Of a DNA stretch of 39,309 nt, positions 32,351 to 39,309 are shown one piece after another. Where the stretch lies: contig JACPUE010000041.1 of NCBI GenBank assembly GCA_016192425.1, positions 1 to 39,309 of the forward strand, written 5' to 3'. Source of the DNA: Burkholderiales bacterium. Its GTDB lineage: Bacteria > Pseudomonadota > Gammaproteobacteria > Burkholderiales > Burkholderiaceae_C. The notes beneath the pieces were generated by a model. It saw only the letters and a list, made by a program, of their open reading frames with translations. It was not told where the DNA came from and did not search any database. How positions within the stretch are numbered: the first letter of the stretch is position 1; each line of letters opens with the position of its first letter. Both the position numbers and the translations under genes were made by a program.

Positions 32351-32683
32351 ATGGCAAGCGAACTCATCAAGCACGTCTCCGACGCCAGTTTCGAAGGCGA
32401 TGTCCTGAAATCGACCACCCCGGTTCTGGTGGACTACTGGGCCGAGTGGTGCGGCCCCTGCAAGATGATCGCGCCCATCCTCGATGAAGTGGCCGGTACC
32501 TACCAGGGCAAGCTCACCGTCGCCAAGATGAACGTCGATGAAAACCGCGAAGTACCCGCCCGCTTCGGCATCCGCGGCATCCCCACGCTCATGCTGTTCA
32601 AGGACGGCCAGCTTGCCGCCACCAAGGTTGGCGCCATGAGCAAGGCGCAGCTCACCGCCTTCATCGACCAGCAGCTGGCCTGA
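32351..32683 (+). CDS. trxA: Thioredoxin 1
   Basis: The 110-residue protein is a standard thioredoxin with the active site WCGPCK (Cys34 and Cys37), VDYWAEW before it, and the cis-Pro in [14 protein letters not shown]. It reduces disulfides in the cytoplasm, including the donor role for CysH-type reductases. The start at ATG 32351 has the GAGAAGGA ribosome-binding site; an upstream in-frame ATG at 32279 falls before the promoter and is not used. A weak hairpin lies just after the stop. Confidence 0.96.
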   Translation: MASELIKHVSDASFEGDVLKSTTPVLVDYWAEWCGPCKMIAPILDEVAGTYQGKLTVAKMNVDENREVPARFGIRGIPTLMLFKDGQLAATKVGAMSKAQLTAFIDQQLA

Positions 32684-32940
32684 TCCCCCAGGCCCCTATG
32701 GCCTCTTGCACGCCCTGACCACGCGCGCCGCAGGGGGCCCCATCCTCCCCCGCTCTCAGCTTCGTTCCACAGCCATCCCGGATGCAGGTGCATTTCCTGT
32801 CATAATCGGCGCTGTTCACCGGCACGCAGGCACACGCTGCTGGTTCGAGACCCCCAGGCAAGCCAGCCTGCCCACCGCAGGCGCACCGGCAAGCCCCACT
32901 CCCCCAGAGACTTTCACAGCTCCTTTCCCGGAGTCCATTC
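32684..32940 (+). promoter_or_regulatory. rho: rho leader region with probable promoter
   Basis: This 257-base gap has a small hairpin after trxA (AGGCC/GGCCT, 32690-32704, no T run) and an extended -10 TGT-CATAAT at 32798-32806, leaving a leader of about 130 bases that is rich in C and poor in G near the 3' end. C-rich leaders fit Rho autoregulation by loading on its own transcript. The Shine-Dalgarno of rho is CCCGGAG just before ATG 32941. No leader peptide is evident. Confidence 0.45.
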
Positions 32941-34203
32941 ATGCATCTCAACGAACTCAAGGCACTGCATGTGTCTGAAGTCCTCAAGCAGGCTGAGGAA
33001 CTCGACATCGAAAACACCGGCCGCATGCGCAAGCAGGAGCTGATGTTTGCGATCATCAAAAAGCGCGCCAAAGCGGGCGAGCAGGTGTTTGCCGACGGCG
33101 TGCTCGAAATCCTGCCCGACGGCTTTGGCTTCCTGCGCAGCCCCGACACCAGCTACACGGCCAGCACGGACGACATCTACATCAGCCCCAGCCAGGTGCG
33201 CCGCTTCAACCTGCACACCGGCGACATGATCGAAGGCGAGGTGCGCACGCCCAAGGATGGCGAACGCTACTTCGCACTGACCAAGCTGGACAAGGTCAAC
33301 GGCGGCCCGCCAGAGCAGAACAAGCACAAGGTGATGTTCGAAAACCTCACGCCGCTGTTCCCCAAGGAACACATGCGGCTGGAGCGTGACATCAAGAGCG
33401 AGGAGAACATCACCGGCCGCATCATCGACATCATTGCCCCCATCGGGCGCGGCCAGCGTGCGCTGATCGTCGCGCCCCCCAAGAGCGGCAAGACGGTGAT
33501 GATGCAGCACATCGCCCACGCCATCACGGCCAACAACCCCGACGTGCACCTGATGGTGCTGCTGGTGGACGAGCGCCCCGAGGAAGTGACCGAAATGCAG
33601 CGGTCGGTCAAGGGCGAGATCATCGCCTCGACCTTCGACGAACCCGCCGCACGCCACGTGCACGTGGCCGAGATGGTCATCGAGCGCGCCAAGCGCCTGG
33701 TCGAGCTGAAAAAGGACGTGGTGATCCTGCTGGACTCCATCACCCGCCTGGCCCGCGCCTACAACAACGTCGTGCCCAGCTCGGGCAAGGTGCTGTCGGG
33801 CGGTGTCGATTCAAACGCACTGCAGCGCCCCAAGCGCTTCTTCGGCGCCGCGCGCAAGGTCGAAGAAGGCGGTTCGCTCACCATCATCGCCACGGCGCTG
33901 GTCGATACCGGCAGCCGCATGGACGAAGTGATCTTTGAAGAATTCAAGGGCACCGGCAACTGTGAAATCCACCTGAACCGCCGCCTGTACGAAAAGCGCG
34001 TGTTCCCCGCCATCGAACTCAACAAGAGCGGCACGCGCCGCGAAGAACTGCTGCTGCCCCCGGAAATCCTGCAGAAGACCCGCATCCTGCGCCAGTTCAT
34101 GTACAACATGGACGAGATCGAATCCATGGAGCTCATGATCAAGAAGATGAAGGAAACCAAGACCAACGTGGAGTTCTTCGAGGCCATGCGCCGCGGCGGC
34201 TGA
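32941..34203 (+). CDS. rho: Transcription termination factor Rho
   Basis: The 420-residue protein has E. coli Rho length and motif numbering: N-terminal RNA-binding domain ([20 protein letters not shown], then [22 protein letters not shown]), the Walker A site APPKSGKT at 178-185, Walker [17 protein letters not shown] (about 260-275), the Q-loop [21 protein letters not shown] and the R-loop GTGNCEIHL. It is the hexameric RNA helicase that ends transcription. Gene order trxA-rho-rpmE is typical of betaproteobacteria. Nothing unusual is seen. Confidence 0.98.
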   Translation: MHLNELKALHVSEVLKQAEELDIENTGRMRKQELMFAIIKKRAKAGEQVFADGVLEILPDGFGFLRSPDTSYTASTDDIYISPSQVRRFNLHTGDMIEGEVRTPKDGERYFALTKLDKVNGGPPEQNKHKVMFENLTPLFPKEHMRLERDIKSEENITGRIIDIIAPIGRGQRALIVAPPKSGKTVMMQHIAHAITANNPDVHLMVLLVDERPEEVTEMQRSVKGEIIASTFDEPAARHVHVAEMVIERAKRLVELKKDVVILLDSITRLARAYNNVVPSSGKVLSGGVDSNALQRPKRFFGAARKVEEGGSLTIIATALVDTGSRMDEVIFEEFKGTGNCEIHLNRRLYEKRVFPAIELNKSGTRREELLLPPEILQKTRILRQFMYNMDEIESMELMIKKMKETKTNVEFFEAMRRGG

Positions 34204-34221
34204 TGGCGCAATGCGCGTTTA

Positions 34222-34230
34222 TGCGATAAT
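34222..34230 (+). promoter_or_regulatory. Probable rpmE promoter (extended -10)
   Basis: TGC-GATAAT lies 68 bases before the rpmE ATG. A hairpin CACCAG/CTGGTG (34254-34270) sits in the leader; ribosomal protein leaders often carry such structures, but no known one is recognised. Confidence 0.4.
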
Positions 34231-34297
34231 GGAAGGCTTAGTGCGGAAAGTACACCAGATGGGCTGGTGCGGCTCCCGCTGACTTGAGAGAGTAATC

Positions 34298-34552
34298 ATG
34301 AAGCAAGGCATTCACCCCAACTACCGCGAAGTGCTTTTCGTGGACCTGTCCAACGGTTTCAAGTTCGTGACGCGCTCCTGCGTGAACACCAAGGAAAACG
34401 AAACCTTCGAGGGCAAGGAATACCCTCTGTTCAAGCTTGATACCTCCAGCGAGTCGCACCCCTTCTACACCGGCACCCAGAAGTCGGTGGACAACATGGG
34501 CGGCCGCGTGGAGCGTTTCCGCAACCGCTTCGGCAAGACGGCTGCCAAGTAA
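34298..34552 (+). CDS. rpmE2: 50S ribosomal protein L31 type B
   Basis: The 84-residue protein matches the zinc-free type B L31 (YkgM/RpmE2): [49 protein letters not shown] and a basic C-terminus ([15 protein letters not shown]). Only Cys28 is present, so the CxxC zinc site of type A L31 is absent. In many bacteria type B is used under zinc shortage, but here it sits directly after rho, a location usual for the sole L31 in this group. A strong terminator follows. Confidence 0.96.
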   Translation: MKQGIHPNYREVLFVDLSNGFKFVTRSCVNTKENETFEGKEYPLFKLDTSSESHPFYTGTQKSVDNMGGRVERFRNRFGKTAAK

Positions 34553-34580
34553 TCACGCTTCCTGCGCCGTTTTCGCCCCA

Positions 34581-34612
34581 AGGCAGCCCGGGAAACCGCG
34601 CTGCCTTTTTTT
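34581..34612 (+). terminator. Rho-independent terminator after rpmE2
   Basis: A seven-base stem AGGCAGC/GCTGCCT (34581-34587 and 34600-34606) with a 12-base loop is followed by a run of seven or more T. This is the clearest intrinsic terminator in this half of the window. Confidence 0.88.
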
Positions 34613-34654
34613 CTTTCCTAGTATCCTGCGACGAACCCCTCAGCGAGCCGCCGC

Positions 34655-36373
34655 GTGAACCAACCCAGTCCCGCCATCGTTCCCCAGAGTGCCGTGCGGC
34701 GGCTGCCCCGCTGGGCCCTGTTCCTGCTGTGCACCGCGTACATCCTGCCCGGTTTTGTGGGGCGCAATCCCTGGCGTGGCGCAGACATGGCCGCGCTGGG
34801 CTACATGCTGGAGCTGGCCGGCGGCCACACCCCCTGGATGGCGCCGCTGCTGGGCGGCCTGGCCCCCGAGACCGACGGAATGCTGCCCTATTGGCTGGGC
34901 GCCTGGGCCATACAACTGGCCGATCCCTGGCTTGCCCCGGAGCTGGCCGCGCGCATCCCCTTCGTGCTGCTGATGGCGCTGACCCTGCTGTCTGCCTGGT
35001 ACGGCATCTACGCCCTCGCGCGCAACCCTGGCGCACAGCCCGTGGCCTTTGCCTTTGGCGGCGAAGCCCAGCCTGCAGACTACGCCCGCGCCATGGCCGA
35101 CGGCGGCCTGCTGGCCTTGCTGGCCTGCCTGGGCCTGGCCCAACCGACCCACGAAACCACGTCCTACCTCGTGCAACTGTGCTGTACGGCGCTGGTGTTT
35201 TATGGACTGGCCACCGGGCCACAGCAAAAGACTCTTCCGGCAATGGCATTGGCCGCAGGATTGGCCGGGCTGGTGCTCAGCGGCGCCCCGGCACTCGCCG
35301 TGTTCTACACCCTGGGCGTGGCTGTGCTGTACTGGTTCGACGCATCCGAGAATCCCGGCGACAGGGCCTTGTCCCGCCGATGGAGCACCCTGGCCCTGGC
35401 CATGGCGCTGGCCTCGGGCGCACTGGCATGGTGGCTGGACGCCTGGCGCTGGAAGCTGGCTTGGCCGCAAGACCTGGGCAAGGACTGGCTGGGCCTGGCA
35501 CGCCTGTTCGTGTGGTTTACCTGGCCCGCCTGGCCGCTGGCGCTGTGGACGGTCTGGCGCTGGCGCAGGCAGATCCTGCATCGCCACCCGCACCGCCACT
35601 TGCTGTTGCCGCTGTGGTTCGTGCTGATGGCGATGGTCTGCGCTGCGGGCACCCTGCCCTCAGACCGCGCCTTGCTGCTGGGCCTGCCTGCGCTGGCGGC
35701 ACTGGCGGCTTTTGCGCTGCCGACGCTCAGGCGCAGCATGTCGGCCTTGGTGGACTGGTTCACCCTGCTGTTCTTCAGCGCCTCGGTGATTGCCATCTGG
35801 GTGATCTGGATCTCGACCCAAACCGGCTTTCCTGCCAAGCCTGCAGCCAATGTGGCCAAGCTGGTGCGGGGCTTCGAGCCCCAGTTCTCGGCCATCGCCT
35901 TTGCCGTGGCACTGGCTGGCACCCTGGCCTGGTGCGCGCTGGTATGGTGGCGCGCCGGCCGCCACCGCAGTGCCATCTGGAAAACCCTGGTGCTGCCAGC
36001 CGCAGGCACCACGCTGTGCTGGCTGCTGCTGACCACGCTGTGGATGCCCATGCTGGACTATGCGCGCAGCGACGTGCCCCAGATGCGTACCCTGGCACAG
36101 CTGGCCGGGCAGCCCGCCTGCATGCACATGTACGGGCTGGAACGCACACAGATTGCGGCACTGCAGTTCCATGGACGGGTTCGCCTCGTTCCGCTGGAGG
36201 AGCCGCCGCGCTGCGACTGGCTGGTGAATTCGCCGCAAGCCAGCAGTCCGACCGCACAAAATCCTTTGCCCGAGCCAGATCTGCATGGCTGGACCTTGCA
36301 GCACAGCGTGGACCGGCCCCGTGAACGCAGTGAAGTGCTGGAGTTGTACCTTCGCGATGCGCCGCACGACTAA
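34655..36373 (+). CDS. ArnT-like membrane glycosyltransferase
   Basis: The 572-residue protein has about eleven to twelve hydrophobic segments with the GT-C layout. In the first periplasmic loop NPWRGADMAALGYMLEL is followed by WMAPLLGGLAPETDGMLPYWLGAW, the usual place for the catalytic acid in GT39/GT83 enzymes. The C-terminal about 110 residues form a small soluble domain (GQPACMHMYGLERTQIAALQF). Family knowledge: such enzymes use polyprenyl-phosphate sugars at the outer face of the inner membrane to modify lipid A, lipids or proteins. It starts with GTG 34655; the last 17 bases overlap the MATE gene start, which suggests coupled translation. Substrate is unknown. Confidence 0.75.
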   Translation: MNQPSPAIVPQSAVRRLPRWALFLLCTAYILPGFVGRNPWRGADMAALGYMLELAGGHTPWMAPLLGGLAPETDGMLPYWLGAWAIQLADPWLAPELAARIPFVLLMALTLLSAWYGIYALARNPGAQPVAFAFGGEAQPADYARAMADGGLLALLACLGLAQPTHETTSYLVQLCCTALVFYGLATGPQQKTLPAMALAAGLAGLVLSGAPALAVFYTLGVAVLYWFDASENPGDRALSRRWSTLALAMALASGALAWWLDAWRWKLAWPQDLGKDWLGLARLFVWFTWPAWPLALWTVWRWRRQILHRHPHRHLLLPLWFVLMAMVCAAGTLPSDRALLLGLPALAALAAFALPTLRRSMSALVDWFTLLFFSASVIAIWVIWISTQTGFPAKPAANVAKLVRGFEPQFSAIAFAVALAGTLAWCALVWWRAGRHRSAIWKTLVLPAAGTTLCWLLLTTLWMPMLDYARSDVPQMRTLAQLAGQPACMHMYGLERTQIAALQFHGRVRLVPLEEPPRCDWLVNSPQASSPTAQNPLPEPDLHGWTLQHSVDRPRERSEVLELYLRDAPHD

Positions 36374-37742
36374 GAACTTGTCCGACACCTCGCTCATCGC
36401 GCGCCACGCTGCAACCGTGCTCGCCGGCCAATTGGCGGTCATGGCTTTTGGCGTGACCGACACCATCGTTGCCGGCCGCCATGCGCAGGAATCGCTGGCC
36501 GCATTGGCGATCAGCTCGGCCCTGTACATCAGCGTGTACGTCGCCCTGCTCGGCATGCTCAGCGCACTGCTGCCCATCTGGGCTGAGCTGCGCGGTGCAC
36601 GCAACCCACAGGCCATCGGCGGCTCTCTGCGCCAGTCGCTGTACCTCTGCGCCCTGGCCTGCCTGCCAGGCATGGCCCTGCTGCTGCACCCTGGCCCGGT
36701 GCTGGACTGGACCAAAGTGCCGATGGCACTGCGCCCCAGCGTGGAGCATTACCTGGCCGTGCTGGCGCTGGCTTTGCCGCCGGCACTGCTGTTCCGTCTC
36801 TTCAGCACCCTGAACCAGGCGCTGGGCCATCCCCGCATGGTCACCTGGCTGCAGATGGCGTCGCTGCTGGTGAAGATTCCGCTGTCCATCTGGTGGACGT
36901 TTGGCGGCGCAGGCGTGCCAGCGCTGGGGGTGGTGGGCTGCGGCTGGGCGACCCTGGCGGTCAACTGCGGCATGTTGGCGCTGGCGCTGTGGCTGCTGCG
37001 CACGCAAGACATCTACACCCCGCTGCAGCTCTGGAAACGCATGGAGCCGCCCGACGGCAAACAGCTTGCAGGCTTCGCACGGCTGGGCATCCCATCGGCT
37101 CTGGCCGTCACCGTGGAGGTGACCTCCTTCACCCTGATGGCCTTGTTCATCGCGCGCCAAGGCACGCTGGCATCGGCCGCACACCAGATTGCCGCCAACA
37201 TGGCCGCCGTGCTGTACATGGTGCCGCTGTCGCTGGCCATTGCCACCAGCGCCCGCGTAAGCTACTGGCGCGGCGCAGGCCAGCCAGTGCATGCACAGCA
37301 AGCGGTATTGATAGGTTTCAGGCTTCTAGGGATTATGTGTATTGCGCTAGCAGCTATAGTTTTTATAGCAAACCGCCACATTGCATCGGTGTATTCAAAC
37401 GACCCCCAGGTTGTACTGACCGCAGCAGGCTTGCTGGGCTGGGTGGCGCTGTACCACCTGGCCGATGCGGTGCAGGCCCTGAGCATCTTCTTGCTGCGCT
37501 GCTACCGCATCACGCTGGCGCCCCTGGTGGTGTATGGCGTGCTGCTGTGGGGCGTGGGCCTGGGCGGCGGCTACCGGTGGGCCTACCTTGGCCTCGGGCC
37601 GCTGGAGCCGCTGGCTTCCCCCATGCCCTTTTGGGCGGCCAGCGCGGCAGCGCTGATGCTCACGGCCACGGTGTTTGTGGCCATGCTGTGCCGCGCCGTG
37701 CTCAAGGAGTGCGCAAGCGGGTCGCAGGAATGTGCACGCTGA
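36357..37742 (+). CDS. MATE-family multidrug/metabolite transporter
   Basis: The 461-residue protein has twelve hydrophobic segments in two MatE halves: FGVTDTIVAGRHAQESLAALAISSALY (about 28-54) and LMALFIARQGTLASAAHQIAANMAAVLYMVPLSLAIATSARVSYWRGAG (about 260-308) are the family's typical first-helix and eighth-helix regions. It is likely a Na+- or H+-coupled exporter in the inner membrane. ATG 36357 overlaps the preceding gene by 17 bases. Codons about 321-337 (37317-37368) are encoded by palindromic repeat copy E and have AT-rich codons unlike the rest. The 3' end overlaps phoR on the other strand by 41 bases. Confidence 0.85.
   Translation: MRRTTKNLSDTSLIARHAATVLAGQLAVMAFGVTDTIVAGRHAQESLAALAISSALYISVYVALLGMLSALLPIWAELRGARNPQAIGGSLRQSLYLCALACLPGMALLLHPGPVLDWTKVPMALRPSVEHYLAVLALALPPALLFRLFSTLNQALGHPRMVTWLQMASLLVKIPLSIWWTFGGAGVPALGVVGCGWATLAVNCGMLALALWLLRTQDIYTPLQLWKRMEPPDGKQLAGFARLGIPSALAVTVEVTSFTLMALFIARQGTLASAAHQIAANMAAVLYMVPLSLAIATSARVSYWRGAGQPVHAQQAVLIGFRLLGIMCIALAAIVFIANRHIASVYSNDPQVVLTAAGLLGWVALYHLADAVQALSIFLLRCYRITLAPLVVYGVLLWGVGLGGGYRWAYLGLGPLEPLASPMPFWAASAAALMLTATVFVAMLCRAVLKECASGSQECAR
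37317..37368 (-). repeat. Palindromic dispersed repeat, copy E (inside the MATE gene)
   Basis: Read on the minus strand: CTAT, seven bases, ATAGCTGC, then TAGCGC and the arm to CCTGAAA, matching copies A-D without gaps. On the MATE strand it is translated as a hydrophobic stretch (about FRLLGIMCIALAAIVFIA). The codons include ATA, CTA, AGG, GGG and GTT, which are rare in the flanking gene. Confidence 0.78.
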
Positions 37743-39027
37743 AGGTCGAACCCTTGCCCAAGGCGCTGCGGATATCCAGGCTCGCGCCGTGGCGCTGCAG
37801 CACATGCTTGACGATGGCCAGGCCCAGCCCGGTGCCCCCGGTCTCGCGCGAGCGGCTGCGGTCCACGCGGTAAAAGCGCTCGGTCAGGCGGGGGAGGTGT
37901 TCGGGGGCAATGCCCGGCCCGGTGTCCTGCACTGAAAACACCGCACCGCCATCGGCTGAGCGTTCCCAGCGCACCACAATGCGCCCCCCGCCCGGCGTGT
38001 AGCGCACCGCGTTGCTGATCAGGTTGGACAGTGCGCTTTGCAGCTCGGCCGGGTTGCCCGCAATGTCCTGCCACTGTGCGGGGCTGGTGTCGAACTCCAG
38101 CACATGGCTCTGGGGCTGGTTCTGCGTGAGCAGGGCTGACAGCGCCCGGCCTTCCTCCTCGCATCGGTGCAACAGGCTGGAGACCGGCGTCCACTCACCC
38201 ATGCCCGGCAAGGGGCTGCCCTCCAGGCGCGACAGGGTCAGCAAATCCTGCACCACGCTCTGCATGCGCGCCGCCTGCTGCGCCATCATGGCGAGGTAGC
38301 GCGTGCGATCGGTTGCATCCAGATCCAGCGTCTGCAAGGTTTCGACAAAACCGGTCAGCACCGTGAGCGGCGTGCGGATCTCGTGCGACACATTCGCCAC
38401 AAAGTCGCGCCGCATGGCCTCGGCCTGCTCCATCGCCGTCACGTCGCGCGACAGCAGCAAAGCCCGGCCTTCGCCGTAGGTGTGCAGATGCACCGAAATA
38501 CGCACCGGCCGCGAAGGCGTGCTGCCCCGCCCTTCCAGCACCACGTCATGGGCGTAGTCGTGCTGGGCCAGATAGGCGCTGAACTCCGGGTCGCGCACCA
38601 GGTTGCGGATGGACTGCAGGGCATCGCGCTGAGGGTCGAAGCCAAAATGCTCGGCCGCCATATCGTTGCACCATTCGATGCGCCCTTCCTCATCGAGCAG
38701 CACCACGCCGTTGGGCGATGCCTGCAAGGCACCAAGCATGTCCTGCAAGCGCTTGTCGCTCTCGTTCACCAGCTTCTGCTGCTGGCGCACCAGGCGCCGC
38801 ACACGATCAACGGCCTCGCCCCACAGTCCATGGAGCTCCAGCGTCTGCTGCACATCCCCTTGGCGCAGCCAGCGCAGCATGCGCCCGCCACGCCACATGT
38901 CCAGCACGAACCACGCCCACGCAGCCACCGCCGCACCCAGCGCAGCCCCCCAGGCTGCGCCCTGCCACCAGCCAAGGGCGCCCCCCAGCAACTGCCAGAA
39001 GAGAAAAAACACAAAACGCAAAACCAT
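37702..39027 (-). CDS. phoR: Phosphate regulon sensor histidine kinase PhoR
   Basis: The 441-residue membrane kinase has two membrane segments (about 5-25 and 28-45), a linker and a PAS domain (about 95-195: LGALQASPNGVVLLDEEGRIEWCN), the HisKA H-box NVSHEIRTPLTVLTGF with His215, and the HATPase motifs N-box SNLISNAVRYTPGG (Asn339), G1 DTGPGI (about 368), F-box RFYRVD and G2 GGTGLGLAIV. It senses phosphate status through the Pst-PhoU system and phosphorylates PhoB. ATG 39027 is chosen; a GTG two codons upstream is the only longer start. phoB is expected just outside the window, but only repeat sequence follows here. It overlaps the MATE gene by 41 bases at its 3' end. Confidence 0.85.
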   Translation of the reverse strand: MVLRFVFFLFWQLLGGALGWWQGAAWGAALGAAVAAWAWFVLDMWRGGRMLRWLRQGDVQQTLELHGLWGEAVDRVRRLVRQQQKLVNESDKRLQDMLGALQASPNGVVLLDEEGRIEWCNDMAAEHFGFDPQRDALQSIRNLVRDPEFSAYLAQHDYAHDVVLEGRGSTPSRPVRISVHLHTYGEGRALLLSRDVTAMEQAEAMRRDFVANVSHEIRTPLTVLTGFVETLQTLDLDATDRTRYLAMMAQQAARMQSVVQDLLTLSRLEGSPLPGMGEWTPVSSLLHRCEEEGRALSALLTQNQPQSHVLEFDTSPAQWQDIAGNPAELQSALSNLISNAVRYTPGGGRIVVRWERSADGGAVFSVQDTGPGIAPEHLPRLTERFYRVDRSRSRETGGTGLGLAIVKHVLQRHGASLDIRSALGKGSTFSVHIPATRLRTP

Positions 39028-39204
39028 GCGCACGCTGCCTTATGTACCGCGCGACATGGGCGCGGTCGGTTGTTGTCTATGGCCGTGGCACCGCAAACCC
39101 CAAAAGGCCGGGCTGCCGAACCACTGCTGCGCAGAAGTGTGCCCCTGCCCGGCAGGGGGGTGTTTCACTTCAGTTACCCATTCCGCGAACGCGGCACCCG
39201 CGAC
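39028..39204. other. Gap between phoR and the right-edge repeat
   Basis: No gene is evident. A near-perfect inverted repeat CCCCTGCC/GGCAGGGG lies at about 39137-39154. Confidence 0.4.
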
Positions 39205-39309
39205 GCATGAAACCGGCGCGCCCCAGGCCAGGGCTCCCGCGCAAGGGCCGCCCCGCCGCGCTGGGAGCGTCCCCCTGCCCGCGGCGCGCAGCGCTGCGAG
39301 AGCGGGGGG
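39205..39309 (-). repeat. GC-rich intergenic repeat, copy 3 (cut by the window end)
   Basis: Read in reverse it gives CTCTCGCAGCG, then CAGGGGGACGC, GGGGCGGCCCTTGCGCGGG, CCCTGGCCTGGGG-CGCGCCGGTTTCATGC, which follows copy 1 (11164-11282) over its whole visible length. It lies upstream of phoR and in the opposite orientation to copy 1. Confidence 0.7.

Noticed and set aside
32840-32856. TGGTTCGAGACCCCCA, like a tRNA T-arm
   Set aside because: No matching acceptor, D or anticodon arms around it; it lies in the rho leader.
1-39309. CRISPR array, prophage, insertion sequence or integrase
   Set aside because: No regularly spaced direct repeats, transposase or integrase motifs were seen; the dispersed repeats are short and lack coding capacity of their own.

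Overview
The window looks like chromosomal DNA of a GC-rich betaproteobacterium of the Comamonadaceae (Acidovorax/Alicycliphilus/Simplicispira-like). This rests on gene order (cysI-DUF934-cysH-cysD-cysN; thiO-thiS-thiG-thiE), protein content, very high third-position GC, and two dispersed repeat families of a kind I associate with that family. No database was searched.

Layout. 1-1898 (minus) is the 5' part of an Rhs/YD-repeat surface protein with a signal peptide; it runs off the left edge and is visibly less GC-rich than the rest. An unassigned junction (1899-2344) separates it from core genes: yggX and mnmC, then a sulfur-assimilation operon (TauE-type transporter, cysI, DUF934, cysH, cysD, cysN), then ferredoxin fdxA with its NADP reductase. 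12410-20954 is a thiamin region: a CytX-like permease, a convergent mgtA-type P-type ATPase, thiD, and, divergent from thiD, a TPP riboswitch leading thiO-thiS-thiG-thiE. 21111-23300 (minus) encodes a FimV-like protein. 23374-29028 is a CoA-ester catabolism block: PaaH-like dehydrogenase, crotonase, Crp/Fnr regulator, APH-fold kinase and ACAD11-like acyl-CoA dehydrogenase. Next come, on the minus strand, an orphan gene, an FHA-bearing nucleotide cyclase and an HI0933-like flavoprotein, followed by trxA, rho and rpmE (type B L31) on the plus strand. The right end has an ArnT-like membrane glycosyltransferase, a MATE transporter and, convergent with it, phoR.

The most unusual structure is a palindromic repeat of about 52 bp present five times with invariant geometry (CTAT, seven variable bases, ATAGCTGC, then a GC-rich arm). 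Two copies lie between genes. Two form the first codons of DUF934 and cysN, giving two unrelated proteins homologous N-terminal peptides. The fifth lies in reverse inside the MATE gene and encodes much of a membrane helix. This resembles in-frame exaptation of a mobile palindromic element, as known for Rickettsia palindromic elements. A second, GC-rich family of about 110-120 bp occurs at 11164-11282, in shortened form at 20951-20998, and at the right edge.

Working together, the cys genes take sulfate through APS to sulfite and sulfide, and no CysJ or CysC is present; the adjacent ferredoxin and its reductase are plausible electron donors. The thi operon makes and joins the thiazole half of thiamin under TPP feedback, while thiD and the CytX-like permease supply the pyrimidine half.
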